The notes under the pieces were generated by a model, which worked only from the letters and a program-made list of their open reading frames with translations, was not told the origin of the DNA and searched no databases. Both the position numbers and the translations under genes were made by a program. A stretch of DNA of 64,000 bases from Novosphingobium sp. (GTDB lineage: Bacteria > Pseudomonadota > Alphaproteobacteria > Sphingomonadales > Sphingomonadaceae): assembly GCF_039595395.1 (NCBI RefSeq), contig NZ_JBCNLP010000001.1:1550001-1614000 (forward strand), read 5' to 3'. Positions within the stretch are counted from its first letter, which is position 1. The number at the start of each line of letters is the position of its first letter. Below, one piece after another: positions 6,629 to 16,028 of this stretch.

Positions 6629-8584
6629 TCACAACATGGCGTCGCGCTCTTCCGCGCTCATGGTGCGCATGCCTTCGGTGCTGTCCATGATAGGGGCGGC
6701 CCAGGGGAAATCCAGCCGGGGCGGGTTGGCGAAGCGCTGCATCTTCAGCACCAGCTTGGCCCCGGCGCCCGGAGCAAGCTGCACCTCGACGATGCGGCCA
6801 TTGACCGGAACCGCTTTGCCATCGGTGCTTGCGCTCAGGATCTGGTGCTCGCCATAGGCGCCGCCTTGCAGGATGACGCTGCGGTTGGCGCTCTGGTTGG
6901 TGTTGACCAGCGTGACCACCGTTTCATCCGCCGTGATGCCCTCGACCAGAGCGCTCACGCCCTCTGGCAGGCCGGGACGGCGGTTCAGCGGATCGAAGTA
7001 GCGCAGACGCACGAACTGGAAGGCCCCACCGACATTGGGCGAATAGCGCGACCAGCCCGGCCGACCGACATAGATCCCGCCCTGCATCAGCTCGACCAGC
7101 GCGGCGATGTTGGCCGGGTTCTGGTCCATCACCGTATCGGCAAAGCGCGTATCCGGCGTGGACTGGTCCGACAGCAGCGCGGCATGGGCGTTGCGGATAC
7201 GCTCCAGCGCAAGGCGCAGGGCCTGCACGGGGTAGGAGGGGTTCTTGCCCTCAAGGTAGCTGATCCAGGGGTGATCGGGCATGCGCGCGCGGTCGGCGGG
7301 CTTCATGGTGAGGTAATAGATATCCTGCGCACCCAGCAGCCATTTGCCCGGCTGGAAGGAGTACCAGCCATTGTCGCCATACATGCGCGGGGCGGACAGC
7401 TTGCCGTTCACCGTCTTGGCCTGAGCGTTGATGCGGTCGGTCATCTTGCGCCAGACGTCGAGATATTTGTCGTTGCCGCCGCTGATGACATAGGCGTTCA
7501 TAAAGGCCGAAAGGGTGAAGCCGATGCGGTTGCGATCCTGCCGCTGGCCGGTCTGGGGCACCACGGGGCTGAAGGCCCAGCCATAGACGCCGCCATACCA
7601 TTTGCCGCCCGCCTCGCCGCCGATCTTGCCGTCATAGCCGATGTTGGTGGGGATGATGTCGTTGTTGGCGCGGGCGCGCTCGACCCATGCGTCGACATAT
7701 TCCAGCATCCAGCTGCGGTATTTTTCCTCGCCCGCCAGCATATAGGCGTTGAAGGCGAGGCTGGTCGATTCAAGGTTGAGCGGCGTGTCGCCGGTGGTGT
7801 CGGTGTAGTCCTTGAAGTGGGCCAGCATCTGGTCGTAATCATGCTCGCCATGGAGCAGGGCGTTCTGGTCGACGCCCGCCAGCTCCACCGGATCGCCCGC
7901 CCAGTCCAGAGCGTTGGCCTTGCGCATCAGCGGGCCACGGCTGCCGTTGAACATCGATTTGATGATCTTGTGCTGCTTGTCGTAATTGGGGGCGCTGGGG
8001 TCTTCCCCGGTGTAGAAACCGGCAAAGCGGCGCACGCGGTTGCGATAGGCCTGCGAATAGGGATTGCCGAGGCCCATGTTGTTGAAGACGGTCAGGCCTT
8101 CGCCATTGTGCTGCCAGTCCATCATCACGGGAAATTCGCGGAAATACATGCCTTCGCGGGCGAAGGGCACCTGCGTCGTTTTCGCCAGCGTGTATTGGCG
8201 GACATGGCCTTCATAGGCATGTTCATACATGGTACGGATGCGCTCATCGGCGCCCAGAGCATAGAGCTGGGGCCAGTCGTTGACGTTCTCGATGGCATCG
8301 TCCGGGCCATCGTCGCCGCCCCAGCGCTCGCGGGCGAGCAGGAAGCCGTTGGCGTCGTAATAGCGGCGGAAGAAGGCCTCGCAGGCGTCGGTATGGGCGG
8401 AGAGCACGGCGCGCTGCAGCAGGGCCCATTCGGGCGGGGCCATCGGGGTGGTGATGGCGAGTTTTGGCGCGGCGGCGGGTGCCACCGGTGCAGCCATGGC
8501 GCGGGGCGCGGCCATCAGCGTGGCCGACAGGGCTGTCGCCAGCGAGGTGGATTGCGTCAGGAATTGCCTGCGTGGCATCGGCAT
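6629..8584 (-). CDS. Tat-exported large protein of unknown function, possibly carbohydrate-active
   Basis: 651 residues from ATG 8584, chosen for GGGGAGAG upstream; 32 more codons are open upstream but lack a binding site. The N-terminus PMPRRQFLTQSTSLATAL followed by an alanine-rich stretch to AMAAP is a twin-arginine-type signal. The body is rich in aromatic and acidic residues (ERWGGDDGPDD, DWQHNGEGLTVFNN, GWYSFQPGKWLLGAQD) and looks like an alpha/alpha-barrel enzyme with a C-terminal beta domain (about 560-630). I do not recognise the family; a glycosidase or lyase fold is a guess. It is read from the same strand as the upstream metallo-hydrolase gene, 129 bases away. Confidence 0.75.
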   Translation of the reverse strand: MPMPRRQFLTQSTSLATALSATLMAAPRAMAAPVAPAAAPKLAITTPMAPPEWALLQRAVLSAHTDACEAFFRRYYDANGFLLARERWGGDDGPDDAIENVNDWPQLYALGADERIRTMYEHAYEGHVRQYTLAKTTQVPFAREGMYFREFPVMMDWQHNGEGLTVFNNMGLGNPYSQAYRNRVRRFAGFYTGEDPSAPNYDKQHKIIKSMFNGSRGPLMRKANALDWAGDPVELAGVDQNALLHGEHDYDQMLAHFKDYTDTTGDTPLNLESTSLAFNAYMLAGEEKYRSWMLEYVDAWVERARANNDIIPTNIGYDGKIGGEAGGKWYGGVYGWAFSPVVPQTGQRQDRNRIGFTLSAFMNAYVISGGNDKYLDVWRKMTDRINAQAKTVNGKLSAPRMYGDNGWYSFQPGKWLLGAQDIYYLTMKPADRARMPDHPWISYLEGKNPSYPVQALRLALERIRNAHAALLSDQSTPDTRFADTVMDQNPANIAALVELMQGGIYVGRPGWSRYSPNVGGAFQFVRLRYFDPLNRRPGLPEGVSALVEGITADETVVTLVNTNQSANRSVILQGGAYGEHQILSASTDGKAVPVNGRIVEVQLAPGAGAKLVLKMQRFANPPRLDFPWAAPIMDSTEGMRTMSAEERDAML

Positions 8585-8713
8585 GGTGATCTCTCCCCAA
8601 AAGGTTCCGCTTGGGCGGCTTTGGGCAGAGACTAGCGCGGAAACCGGTGTCATTCCAAGCCGTATGGAGACGCCATCCATGCCAAAGCGGCATGGATGGC
8701 GCGAAGATCGGGA

Positions 8714-9736
8714 TCAGTCACCGGTTTCGCCCAACCGCGCGAGTTGCACGCGCGAGCAGGCGCTCATCACCCCCATATAGCGTTGATATTTATCGACACC
8801 GTAGATGAAGGGATTGGGGCCGGGCGCGCCGTAACGGATTAGCGCTTCCTTCTCGGTGGCAGCCATATGCACCGGATGGTTGGTGACCAGCACATCGACC
8901 CCCGCCGCCCTGGTGATCTGCTGCCAGCGCGCCAGCGACACGATCTGCTTATGCGCCGAAACCGAATCCTGCCCGCCGCCCGTGCCGCCCATCAGCCCGG
9001 CAAGGTGCCGCTGACCATGATCGAATACAGGGAAAATCATCGAGAGCGCGCCCGGCGTGTGCCCCGGCGTGACATAGATCTTCACGCTGGTCTTGCCGAG
9101 CGTCACCACATCGCCATCCTTGAGCACCAGATCGCGGCGCGGCGGCACCAGATTGGCGAAGGGCCCGCCGCCGCGACCGGGGCTCTCGATCATGCCCCAG
9201 TCGGTTTCGGAGAGGGCGACTTTCGCCCCGAAGGTGTCCTGCAGATATTTCGCGCCGCCCCAATGGTCGCCATGGCCGTGGGTCAGCAGCACATATTTGA
9301 TGCGCGCCGGGTCCAGCCCCAGTGCACGCATGTTGGGCACCAGAATATCGCGCGCCTCTTCCGGGCTGTTGAGCGCATCGATCACGATGATCCCGTCGCT
9401 GGTGTCAATCGCCCAGGCGGACACCGCATTCTGGCCAATGGAATAGAGATTGTCGAAAACCTTCGTGGCGGGCACCAGCCCGTCATGCTGCACGCCCGCG
9501 ACGATCTTCTTGTCGAGCGGGCTGATCAGGCAGCGCCAGTTGAAATCGGCCTCCAGATCGGAACCGGCGATTTTGCGCCCCTCGGCCAGATGGCGGGCGA
9601 CGGCCTCGCGGTTTTCATGCGGGAAGCTGGCTTGCGAGGGATAGGCGATGGGGGCCTTTTCCTGCGCGGCGGCAATCCCGGCCACACCCAGACAGACCGC
9701 GCCCAGCAGGGCGTAACGCATCCTATGCAATGCCAT
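8714..9736 (-). CDS. Exported metallo-beta-lactamase-fold hydrolase, subclass B3-like
   Basis: 340 residues from ATG 9736 (GGAG eight bases upstream). A signal peptide runs to about residue 24 (GIAAAQE). Zinc ligands are visible as HGHGDH (153-158), H226 in TPGHTPG and H287 in TNHPVH, the order used by B3 enzymes. An SDSVSA-like region (QDSVSAHKQ) and the C-terminal helix also fit. The N-terminus is longer than in many B3 beta-lactamases. Activity on beta-lactams cannot be claimed; many such chromosomal proteins are hydrolases of unknown substrate. It is divergent from the esterase gene at 9914. Confidence 0.82.
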   Translation of the reverse strand: MALHRMRYALLGAVCLGVAGIAAAQEKAPIAYPSQASFPHENREAVARHLAEGRKIAGSDLEADFNWRCLISPLDKKIVAGVQHDGLVPATKVFDNLYSIGQNAVSAWAIDTSDGIIVIDALNSPEEARDILVPNMRALGLDPARIKYVLLTHGHGDHWGGAKYLQDTFGAKVALSETDWGMIESPGRGGGPFANLVPPRRDLVLKDGDVVTLGKTSVKIYVTPGHTPGALSMIFPVFDHGQRHLAGLMGGTGGGQDSVSAHKQIVSLARWQQITRAAGVDVLVTNHPVHMAATEKEALIRYGAPGPNPFIYGVDKYQRYMGVMSACSRVQLARLGETGD

Positions 9737-9913
9737 GATCCTCGCTCCGATGATTGTGATTGTTATGGCGCAGATCATCGGCGCGCCGTCGCTCAAGTCC
9801 AAGTCCGTTTTGCTTTCGATCCTTGCGCAATCAGCATGGACCGCATGCGCGGAACGGCTTGAAGCCATGGCCGCCGCGCCGGTAGCAGAGCAAGATCAAA
9901 GGGGAGGAGAGCC

Positions 9914-10867
9914 ATGAAGACTGTGTTGCGCTGTGCGGCTTTGATCGGCCTGCTCCTTGCCTGCCCCCTGATGGCAAGGACGGTGGACGACAGCTACACC
10001 ATCGCCAGCCGTTTCGAGCGCTATCGCAGCCTCTACCCCGGCATCGCCTGGCCAGCGGTGGCGCCTGTCCCCGGCGAGACCATGCTGTTTGATCGTGCCT
10101 ATAAAACCCTGCCCGACCGCGCCTTGCATCTCGATATCTTTCGCCCCGCGCCCGATCACGCCCGGCATCAGGGGCTGGTGCTGGTGCATGGCGGAGCGTG
10201 GCGCTCAGGCAGCAAGGCGCATTTCTATGTTCTGGCGGATCGTCTTGCGCAGCGCGGCTATACGGTGTTTCTGCCCGAATACCGCCTCTCGCCCGAGGCG
10301 CCTTTTCCCGCTGGGCTGATCGATGTGAACGACGCCATGGTCTGGGTGAAAAGCCATGCCGCCGAGTTTGGCCTCTCGCCCGGCAGGATCGCGCTGGGGG
10401 GCGCGTCCTCGGGCGGGCAAATGGCCTCTCTGGTGGCTTATTCCCAAGCTGCTGGCCTGTTTCGCTCGAAGCCTGATGACGATCGCCGCGCCAATGCGCT
10501 GATCGACATTGACGGCGTGCTCGATTTCACCACGCCTCAGGCCTTGCAGTTCGAGAACGCCAGTGGCGCCGCATCCTCGGCGGCCAAATGGCTGGGCGGC
10601 GCCTATGAGCAGGTGCCCGCCCGCTGGAAGGAGGCCTCCGCCGCCACCTATGTCGGGCCGACATCGCCGCCCACGCTGATCATCAGCAGCGGCAATGCCC
10701 ATTTCACGGCGGGCAAGGATCAGGTGATCGCCACGCTGCAGGCCAGCCATATCCCTGTGCGCTGGTATGCTTTCGAAAAGGCTCCGCACGATGTCTGGCT
10801 GTTCGAGCCATGGCTGCCGACGGTGGTCGACCAGATCGATAATTTCCTTAAGAATCTGCCTGAATAG
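9914..10867 (+). CDS. Exported alpha/beta hydrolase (BD-FAE/HSL-like esterase)
   Basis: 317 residues with a signal peptide (cleavage near LMARTVDD) and GGGGAGGAG before the start. The HSL-type oxyanion motif HGGAWRSG is at 92-99. The nucleophile elbow GGASSGG puts Ser near 165, and a C-terminal KAPHDVWLF supplies the catalytic His. Such enzymes remove acetyl or feruloyl groups from plant cell-wall sugars or hydrolyse small esters in the periplasm. A type-B carboxylesterase gene follows 81 bases downstream on the same strand, so the two may be co-expressed. Confidence 0.85.
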   Translation: MKTVLRCAALIGLLLACPLMARTVDDSYTIASRFERYRSLYPGIAWPAVAPVPGETMLFDRAYKTLPDRALHLDIFRPAPDHARHQGLVLVHGGAWRSGSKAHFYVLADRLAQRGYTVFLPEYRLSPEAPFPAGLIDVNDAMVWVKSHAAEFGLSPGRIALGGASSGGQMASLVAYSQAAGLFRSKPDDDRRANALIDIDGVLDFTTPQALQFENASGAASSAAKWLGGAYEQVPARWKEASAATYVGPTSPPTLIISSGNAHFTAGKDQVIATLQASHIPVRWYAFEKAPHDVWLFEPWLPTVVDQIDNFLKNLPE

Positions 10868-10948
10868 GTATGAATCGCAGGCGCTTGCGGCGCTGCCAAG
10901 CCCTCGATAGGATCGCTATCAACGATACCGATAGGGGAGAGAACATCC

Positions 10949-12367
10949 ATGCGCCTGAGCCTCATTCTGTCCAGCCTCATTCTGACCTCCGTGCCCCTGT
11001 CGGCAAGCGCTCAGGACACGCCGGTCAGCGTCACCGTCGAGACCGGCGCGCTCAAGGGCAGCATCGAGGATGGGGTGGCCAGTTGGAAGGGCATTCCCTT
11101 CGCCGCGCCGCCGGTCGGGGCCTTGCGCTGGCGCGCGCCTCAGCCCGCCGCCGCCTGGCAGGGCGAGCGCGATGCCACCGCCTATGGCCATGACTGCATG
11201 CAGGTGCCGTTCCCCAGCGATGCCGCGCCCTTGGGCACGCCGCCGGCCGAGGATTGCCTTTACGCCAATGTCTGGCGCCCGGCCAAAGCGGGCGGCAAGC
11301 TGCCGGTGATGGTGTGGATCTATGGCGGCGGCTTTGTGAATGGTGGCGCCTCGCCGCCGACCTATTCGGGCGCGGAGCTGGCGAAGAAGGGCGTGCTGTT
11401 CTTCAGCTTCAATTACCGCGTCGGGCGCTTTGGCACCTTTGCGCATCCCGCGCTGACCAGGGCGCATGAGGATGGCGGCAAGCTGGGCAATTACGGCACG
11501 ATGGACCAGATCGCCGCGCTGGAATGGGTGAAGCGCAACATCGCGCGTTTCGGCGGCGACCCGGCCAACATCACGCTGCTGGGTGAGAGCGCGGGCGGCA
11601 TGTCGGTGAACATGCTGCTGACCTCCCCGCTGGCGCAGGGGCTGTTTCAGCGCGCGGTGGTGATGTCGGGCGGCAATGGCAAGAATTTGACCGCCTCCAC
11701 CCTGCAGAGCGTGGAGAAGATCGGCGCCGATTTCGGCCAGTCCAAGGGCGTGTCGCCCGATGATCCGCAGGCGCTGGAAAAGCTGCGGGCCCTTTCGGCG
11801 GACACCGTGACCGACGGGCTGAACATGATGGCGCTGTTCGGCCCCGCGCCACGCACCTTTGCCAGCCCCTTTGCCGATGGCACGGTGGCGGTGGAGCCGG
11901 CCGCTGCCTTTGCGGCGGGCCGCTATGCCAAGGTGCCGGTGCTGATCGGCGCGACCAGTGCCGATATTGGCGGGCCGACCGGCTATATGGTCAGCGGCGC
12001 GCGTCAGATCGCGGGCACGCTGGCGGGGCAGGGCGTGCCGGTGTGGGAGTATCGCTTCTCCTATGTGGCGGATTCCATCGGCAAGCCGGGGGCAGGGCAT
12101 GCCACCGACATTCCCTTCTTCTTCGACACGCAGGCGATCAAATATGGCGCCGCGACCACGCCGCGCGACAATGGGATGGGCAAGGCGATCAGTGCCTATC
12201 TGGTGAATTTCGCCAGGACGGGCCGCCCCGATGCTGCGGGTCTGCCCGCCTGGCCGCGCTATGCCAAGGCGCAGGATGTGCTGATGGACTTTGCGGCAGA
12301 CGGCAAGGCGAAGGCCGGGCGCGATCCGCTGGGCGCGCAGATCGACGCGGAACCCGCCAAGCCCTGA
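10949..12367 (+). CDS. Exported carboxylesterase, type B
   Basis: 472 residues with a signal peptide ending near SASAQD and GGGGAGAG upstream. Family features: GIPFAAPPVGALRWRAPQP near 48-66, the EDCLYANVW disulphide region, oxyanion loop IYGGGFVNGG and the nucleophile elbow GESAGG with Ser214. GHATDIPFFF carries the catalytic His near the C-terminus. The acidic member is expected in the central part. It hydrolyses carboxylic esters in the periplasm or outside; the substrate is unknown. A strong terminator follows. Confidence 0.9.
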   Translation: MRLSLILSSLILTSVPLSASAQDTPVSVTVETGALKGSIEDGVASWKGIPFAAPPVGALRWRAPQPAAAWQGERDATAYGHDCMQVPFPSDAAPLGTPPAEDCLYANVWRPAKAGGKLPVMVWIYGGGFVNGGASPPTYSGAELAKKGVLFFSFNYRVGRFGTFAHPALTRAHEDGGKLGNYGTMDQIAALEWVKRNIARFGGDPANITLLGESAGGMSVNMLLTSPLAQGLFQRAVVMSGGNGKNLTASTLQSVEKIGADFGQSKGVSPDDPQALEKLRALSADTVTDGLNMMALFGPAPRTFASPFADGTVAVEPAAAFAAGRYAKVPVLIGATSADIGGPTGYMVSGARQIAGTLAGQGVPVWEYRFSYVADSIGKPGAGHATDIPFFFDTQAIKYGAATTPRDNGMGKAISAYLVNFARTGRPDAAGLPAWPRYAKAQDVLMDFAADGKAKAGRDPLGAQIDAEPAKP

Positions 12368-12390
12368 GCAGAGCAGGTGTGATGTGATCC

Positions 12391-12434
12391 GGCGCAGGGC
12401 TGGCCTCAAAAGGGCTGGCTCTGCGCCTTTTTTT
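12391..12434 (+). terminator. Intrinsic terminator after the carboxylesterase gene
   Basis: Fifteen-base stem starting GGCGCAGGGCTGGCC and closing GGCTGGCTCTGCGCC with three G-U pairs, a CAAAA loop and a run of seven T. Confidence 0.85.
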
Positions 12435-12527
12435 GCATTCAACATGTTTCGAGCGCGGTTCTTTTGGTGATCCGTGATGGGGGACTTGCGGCGCTCAGGT
12501 GGGCCTGCTGTGCAAAATCACTATAAA

Positions 12528-12542
12528 TGCAATTGACTCGCA
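12528..12542. promoter_or_regulatory. Candidate Fur box upstream of the haem uptake operon
   Basis: TGCAATTGACTCGCA, an imperfect TGC...GCA palindrome of the alphaproteobacterial iron-box type, 118 bases before the haem receptor start in an AT-richer stretch. Function is inferred from position and likeness. Confidence 0.45.
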
Positions 12543-12659
12543 AGAGCAATAAATGGATGGAGCGGCAAGGCCGGGGTGCGGGGGGCATCGTCCGGCTCAC
12601 AAAGCCATGCCAACCGCAGGGCCCGTCCATGCGGGCCATGCTCTTGAAAAGGATCGCAC

Positions 12660-14876
12660 ATGTCATCCCGTCCGCCTCTTCGGCCTGCTGTCTCTTCTGC
12701 CGCCCTGCTTGTCGGCCTGACGCTGTCGCAGCTTGCCAGCGCCCAGACGGCCCCCGCGTCTCAGGATGAGCACGCTGCCAATCTGGGCTCGGTCACGGTG
12801 ACCAGCACCGCTCTGGGTGATGAGGCCGACCGCAGTGAACAGGGCAAGCCCCGCGTGCTGACCACCACCATCGACGCCGGAACCCTGCGCCGGGTGATGG
12901 CCGACGACCTCTCCGATGTGGCGCGCCGCATCGATGCCTCGGTCAATGTGCGGTCCAGCAATGACAGCATCGCCATGCGCGGTCTGGATGCCAACCGCCT
13001 GCTCACCACCGTCGATGGCATTCGCCAGCCCTGGTTGACCGATGGTGTGTGGAATGCGCAGGGCGGGGTATCATCCTATGATTTCAACGGGCTATCGGCG
13101 ATTGACATCGTGAAGTCAGGCGACTCCAGCTTTTTCGGCACGGGTGCGATGGGCGGCGTGGTGGCGCTTCGCACGCTCGACCCCGCCGATCTGCTGAAGG
13201 ACGGCAAGAATTTCGGCGGCCTGTCCAAGGCCACCTATGACAGCCTGAGCCACAGCACCTATGTCAATCAGGCGCTGGCCTTCCGGCACAACAACACCGA
13301 ATTGCTGGTGCAGGGCGGCCTGCGTGTGGGCCACGAAACCCGCAACAAGGGCGAGATCGGCGGCACCGGAACCGCCCGCACCCAAAAGAACCCCGCCGAT
13401 TACGATCAGAAGAGCCTGCTGGTGAAGCTGTACCAGAATCTGGGCAATGGCCATCGCATCGGTCTGGCGGGCGAAATCTTCAACCGCGACTACACCGAGA
13501 ACACACTGACCAGCCTGTCCTCCACCTACACCTCCTACCTTACCGAGACGCAGAACCGCCGTCGCCGTGTCTCGGCCAGCTATGACTATGCCGGGCAGGG
13601 GGAGACCGGCGTTACTCAGGCGCATCTGATCGGTTACTGGCAGCGCACCATTCTGGGGCTGGCGACCTATGCCAACCGCGCGACCACGCCTGCGGGCACC
13701 TACAATCGTATCAGCACCCTGACCTCAGATCAGTTCGGTGGTACGGGCAACATAAGCTATGGGCTGCGCGCGGGTGGTCTGCTCAACACCTTCACCCTCT
13801 CGGGCGAACTCTATGGCACGCGGACCAAGGAATATACGGTCGGCATCGACAATTGCACGCCCGCCATCTTCGCCTGCGCCTTTTACCATACCAATCAGGC
13901 CGATATGCCCAATGTGCATGGCACCGATCTGGGCATCACGCTGCAGGACCGCATCGCGCTGGCCGACAACCGCGTGAGGATCACGCCTGCCATCCGCTAT
14001 GACTATTTCCGCCGCACTCCGATCAACACCCCCGGTTTTCAGGCCAATGATGCCTACACCGGCCCGCTGACGGGCTCGCATGGCAGCCGCTGGTCGCCCA
14101 AGGTGCTGGTGGAGGCCGATGTGGTGCCCGGCATGACGCTCTATGGCCAATATGCTCAGGCCTTCCGCGCGCCTTCCGCCACCGAGCTTTACCTGCTCTA
14201 TGGCGGCTCGGGCAGCTATGCCAACATCGGCACACCCAGCCTGAAGCCGGAAACCAGCAAGGGTTACGAGCTGGGCGTGAAGAGCGGCACGGCCAAGCGC
14301 GGTTTCAAGCTGAGCTATTACGACAACATCTATCACAACTTCATCGACACCATCACCACCACGGCAGCAGCAGCGGGGATCAGCGGGAACTATCCGCTCG
14401 GCGTGTTCCAGTATGTGAACCGCACCCGTGTGCGGATCTATGGCATCGAAGCGAGCGCGCAATATGCGCTGGACGATCACTGGCGGGCATGGGGCTCGCT
14501 GGCCTATGTCCATGCGCAGGATACGTCGATGCCAGGCTGGCTCAACTCGACCCCGCCCTTCAAGGCGGTGCTGGGCGTGGGCTATAGCGCGGGCAGCTAT
14601 GGCGCGGATCTGACCAGCACCATCGCCGGGCCGCGCCGCCGCGTGGCGACGCCGACCTCGGACCTCAACAAGGCGCCGCCCTATGCGCTGCTCGACCTGT
14701 CGGGCTGGTGGGAGCCTGCTTTCCTGCATGGCGTGAAGATACAGGCGGGCGTCTTCAACCTGCTGAACAAGACCTATTACGATGCGCTGAATATCCCCGA
14801 CAGCTCGACCATGGCCAAGGCCTATTACACCCAGCCGGGGCGCAACGCCAAAGTCACCGCCAGTTTCCAGTTTTGA
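12660..14876 (+). CDS. TonB-dependent haem/haemoglobin receptor
   Basis: 738 residues with signal peptide to about 28 (QLASAQT). The plug carries IAMRGLDANRLLTTVDGIRQPW and the barrel ends in F. The haem-receptor signature is clear: QAFRAPSATELYLLYG (FRAP box) followed by IGTPSLKPETSKGYELG (NPDL-like box). AAGGA precedes the ATG. It should bind haem or haemoproteins at the cell surface and pass haem to the periplasm. The DUF6607 gene follows after 13 bases, so the two form an operon probably repressed by iron through the box at 12528. Confidence 0.92.
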   Translation: MSSRPPLRPAVSSAALLVGLTLSQLASAQTAPASQDEHAANLGSVTVTSTALGDEADRSEQGKPRVLTTTIDAGTLRRVMADDLSDVARRIDASVNVRSSNDSIAMRGLDANRLLTTVDGIRQPWLTDGVWNAQGGVSSYDFNGLSAIDIVKSGDSSFFGTGAMGGVVALRTLDPADLLKDGKNFGGLSKATYDSLSHSTYVNQALAFRHNNTELLVQGGLRVGHETRNKGEIGGTGTARTQKNPADYDQKSLLVKLYQNLGNGHRIGLAGEIFNRDYTENTLTSLSSTYTSYLTETQNRRRRVSASYDYAGQGETGVTQAHLIGYWQRTILGLATYANRATTPAGTYNRISTLTSDQFGGTGNISYGLRAGGLLNTFTLSGELYGTRTKEYTVGIDNCTPAIFACAFYHTNQADMPNVHGTDLGITLQDRIALADNRVRITPAIRYDYFRRTPINTPGFQANDAYTGPLTGSHGSRWSPKVLVEADVVPGMTLYGQYAQAFRAPSATELYLLYGGSGSYANIGTPSLKPETSKGYELGVKSGTAKRGFKLSYYDNIYHNFIDTITTTAAAAGISGNYPLGVFQYVNRTRVRIYGIEASAQYALDDHWRAWGSLAYVHAQDTSMPGWLNSTPPFKAVLGVGYSAGSYGADLTSTIAGPRRRVATPTSDLNKAPPYALLDLSGWWEPAFLHGVKIQAGVFNLLNKTYYDALNIPDSSTMAKAYYTQPGRNAKVTASFQF

Positions 14877-14889
14877 AGGACGTATCATC

Positions 14890-15876
14890 ATGAAAACCTT
14901 GATCCGGCCCTTGCTGGCCTCCACCATGCTGCTCTTCGCGACGCCTGTTCTGGCCGACGCGCCGGTCGCCCCGCGCAGCGCCGCCGAGCAGGACGCCTCC
15001 TTCAAGGCCGACCGGGCGGATATTCTCAATATGGCAGGCGACTACAAGGTCACCTTCGACATGCGCGAGACGACAAGCTGGCGCGCCGATTACACGCCCA
15101 TCCCGGCAGCGCTGAGCGGCGGCCATGAAAGCGTCCGCGTGGTCGAGGACACGGGCCGCCATATCGTGCTTCAGCATCTGCTGGTTGTTACGATGCCGAA
15201 GGACAAGGGCGGCAAGACAATGGTCATCAAGCACTGGCGGCAGGACTGGACCTATGAGCCCGAAAGCGTCCTCACCTATGCCGGCAAGGGTAGTTGGAAG
15301 CTGGAGCCGGTGCCGGAGAAATTCCGCGCCGGACGCTGGTCGCAGACGGTGTGGCAGACCGACGATTCCCCGCGCTATGGCGGCTGGGGCCAGTGGACCG
15401 ATGAGGGTGGCGTGCGTCGCTGGCGCAGCAGTTGGACCTGGCGTCCGCTCGCCCGCCGCGATGCCACGCGCCATCCGCCCTATGACCGTTACCTCGGCAT
15501 CAACCGCCATTCGCCCACGCCGACGGGGTGGATCCACTGGCAGGACAACATCAAGATGGGGCCCGATGCGAATGGCAAGGAAGTGCCCTATGTGCAGGAA
15601 TCTGTGCTCAACACCTATCAGCGCGACAGCAATTATGCGGTGAATGCCGCCGATGCCTATTGGAGCGCCACCAGGGATTACTGGGCCGCGATCCGCTCGG
15701 CATGGGATGAGACCATCGCCCGCAACAAGGGTGTGACCGTGGCCGAAGTGGCCGACACCGGCTCGGCAGGCGCCGAAAGGCTGATGGATCTGGCGCAGGA
15801 TATTCAGGCTGGAAAGATCAAGGCCGACGAGGCGATCCGTCAAGGCAAGGCGGTGATCGCGCAAGTGGCGCATTGA
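14890..15876 (+). CDS. DUF6607 family exported protein, haem-locus partner
   Basis: 328 residues with a cleavable signal (PVLADAPVAP). The sequence is Trp- and Arg-rich (HWRQDWTYEP, WSQTVWQTDDSPRYGGWGQW, RRWRSSWTWRPL), which I recognise as the DUF6607 pattern often found beside haem receptors in Alphaproteobacteria. Its biochemical role is not established; a periplasmic or outer-membrane role in haem handling is inferred from linkage. It lies 13 bases after the receptor gene and is followed by a hairpin terminator. Confidence 0.8.
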   Translation: MKTLIRPLLASTMLLFATPVLADAPVAPRSAAEQDASFKADRADILNMAGDYKVTFDMRETTSWRADYTPIPAALSGGHESVRVVEDTGRHIVLQHLLVVTMPKDKGGKTMVIKHWRQDWTYEPESVLTYAGKGSWKLEPVPEKFRAGRWSQTVWQTDDSPRYGGWGQWTDEGGVRRWRSSWTWRPLARRDATRHPPYDRYLGINRHSPTPTGWIHWQDNIKMGPDANGKEVPYVQESVLNTYQRDSNYAVNAADAYWSATRDYWAAIRSAWDETIARNKGVTVAEVADTGSAGAERLMDLAQDIQAGKIKADEAIRQGKAVIAQVAH

Positions 15877-15885
15877 TCCTGCGCC

Positions 15886-15924
15886 TGGGGCAGGCCTGCG
15901 CAAACGCCTGCCCCAAGCATTTGT
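15886..15924 (+). terminator. Terminator of the haem operon
   Basis: TGGGGCAGGC and GCCTGCCCCA arms with a ten-base loop, then AGCATTTGTTT, starting ten bases after the DUF6607 stop. Confidence 0.65.
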
Positions 15925-16028
15925 TTACGCCCTGTGTCTATGGTCCTTTGCGAAACCTTGCGGCATAAGCCGGGCATGCAAGCGGGACCGCCTTCACCGA
16001 TGATCTGCCTTACATCACAGCCCCTTGG

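Noticed and set aside
8714..9736. Calling the metallo-beta-lactamase-fold protein an antibiotic resistance gene
   Set aside because: The zinc motif is shared by many hydrolases and no beta-lactam-specific evidence can be seen in the sequence.
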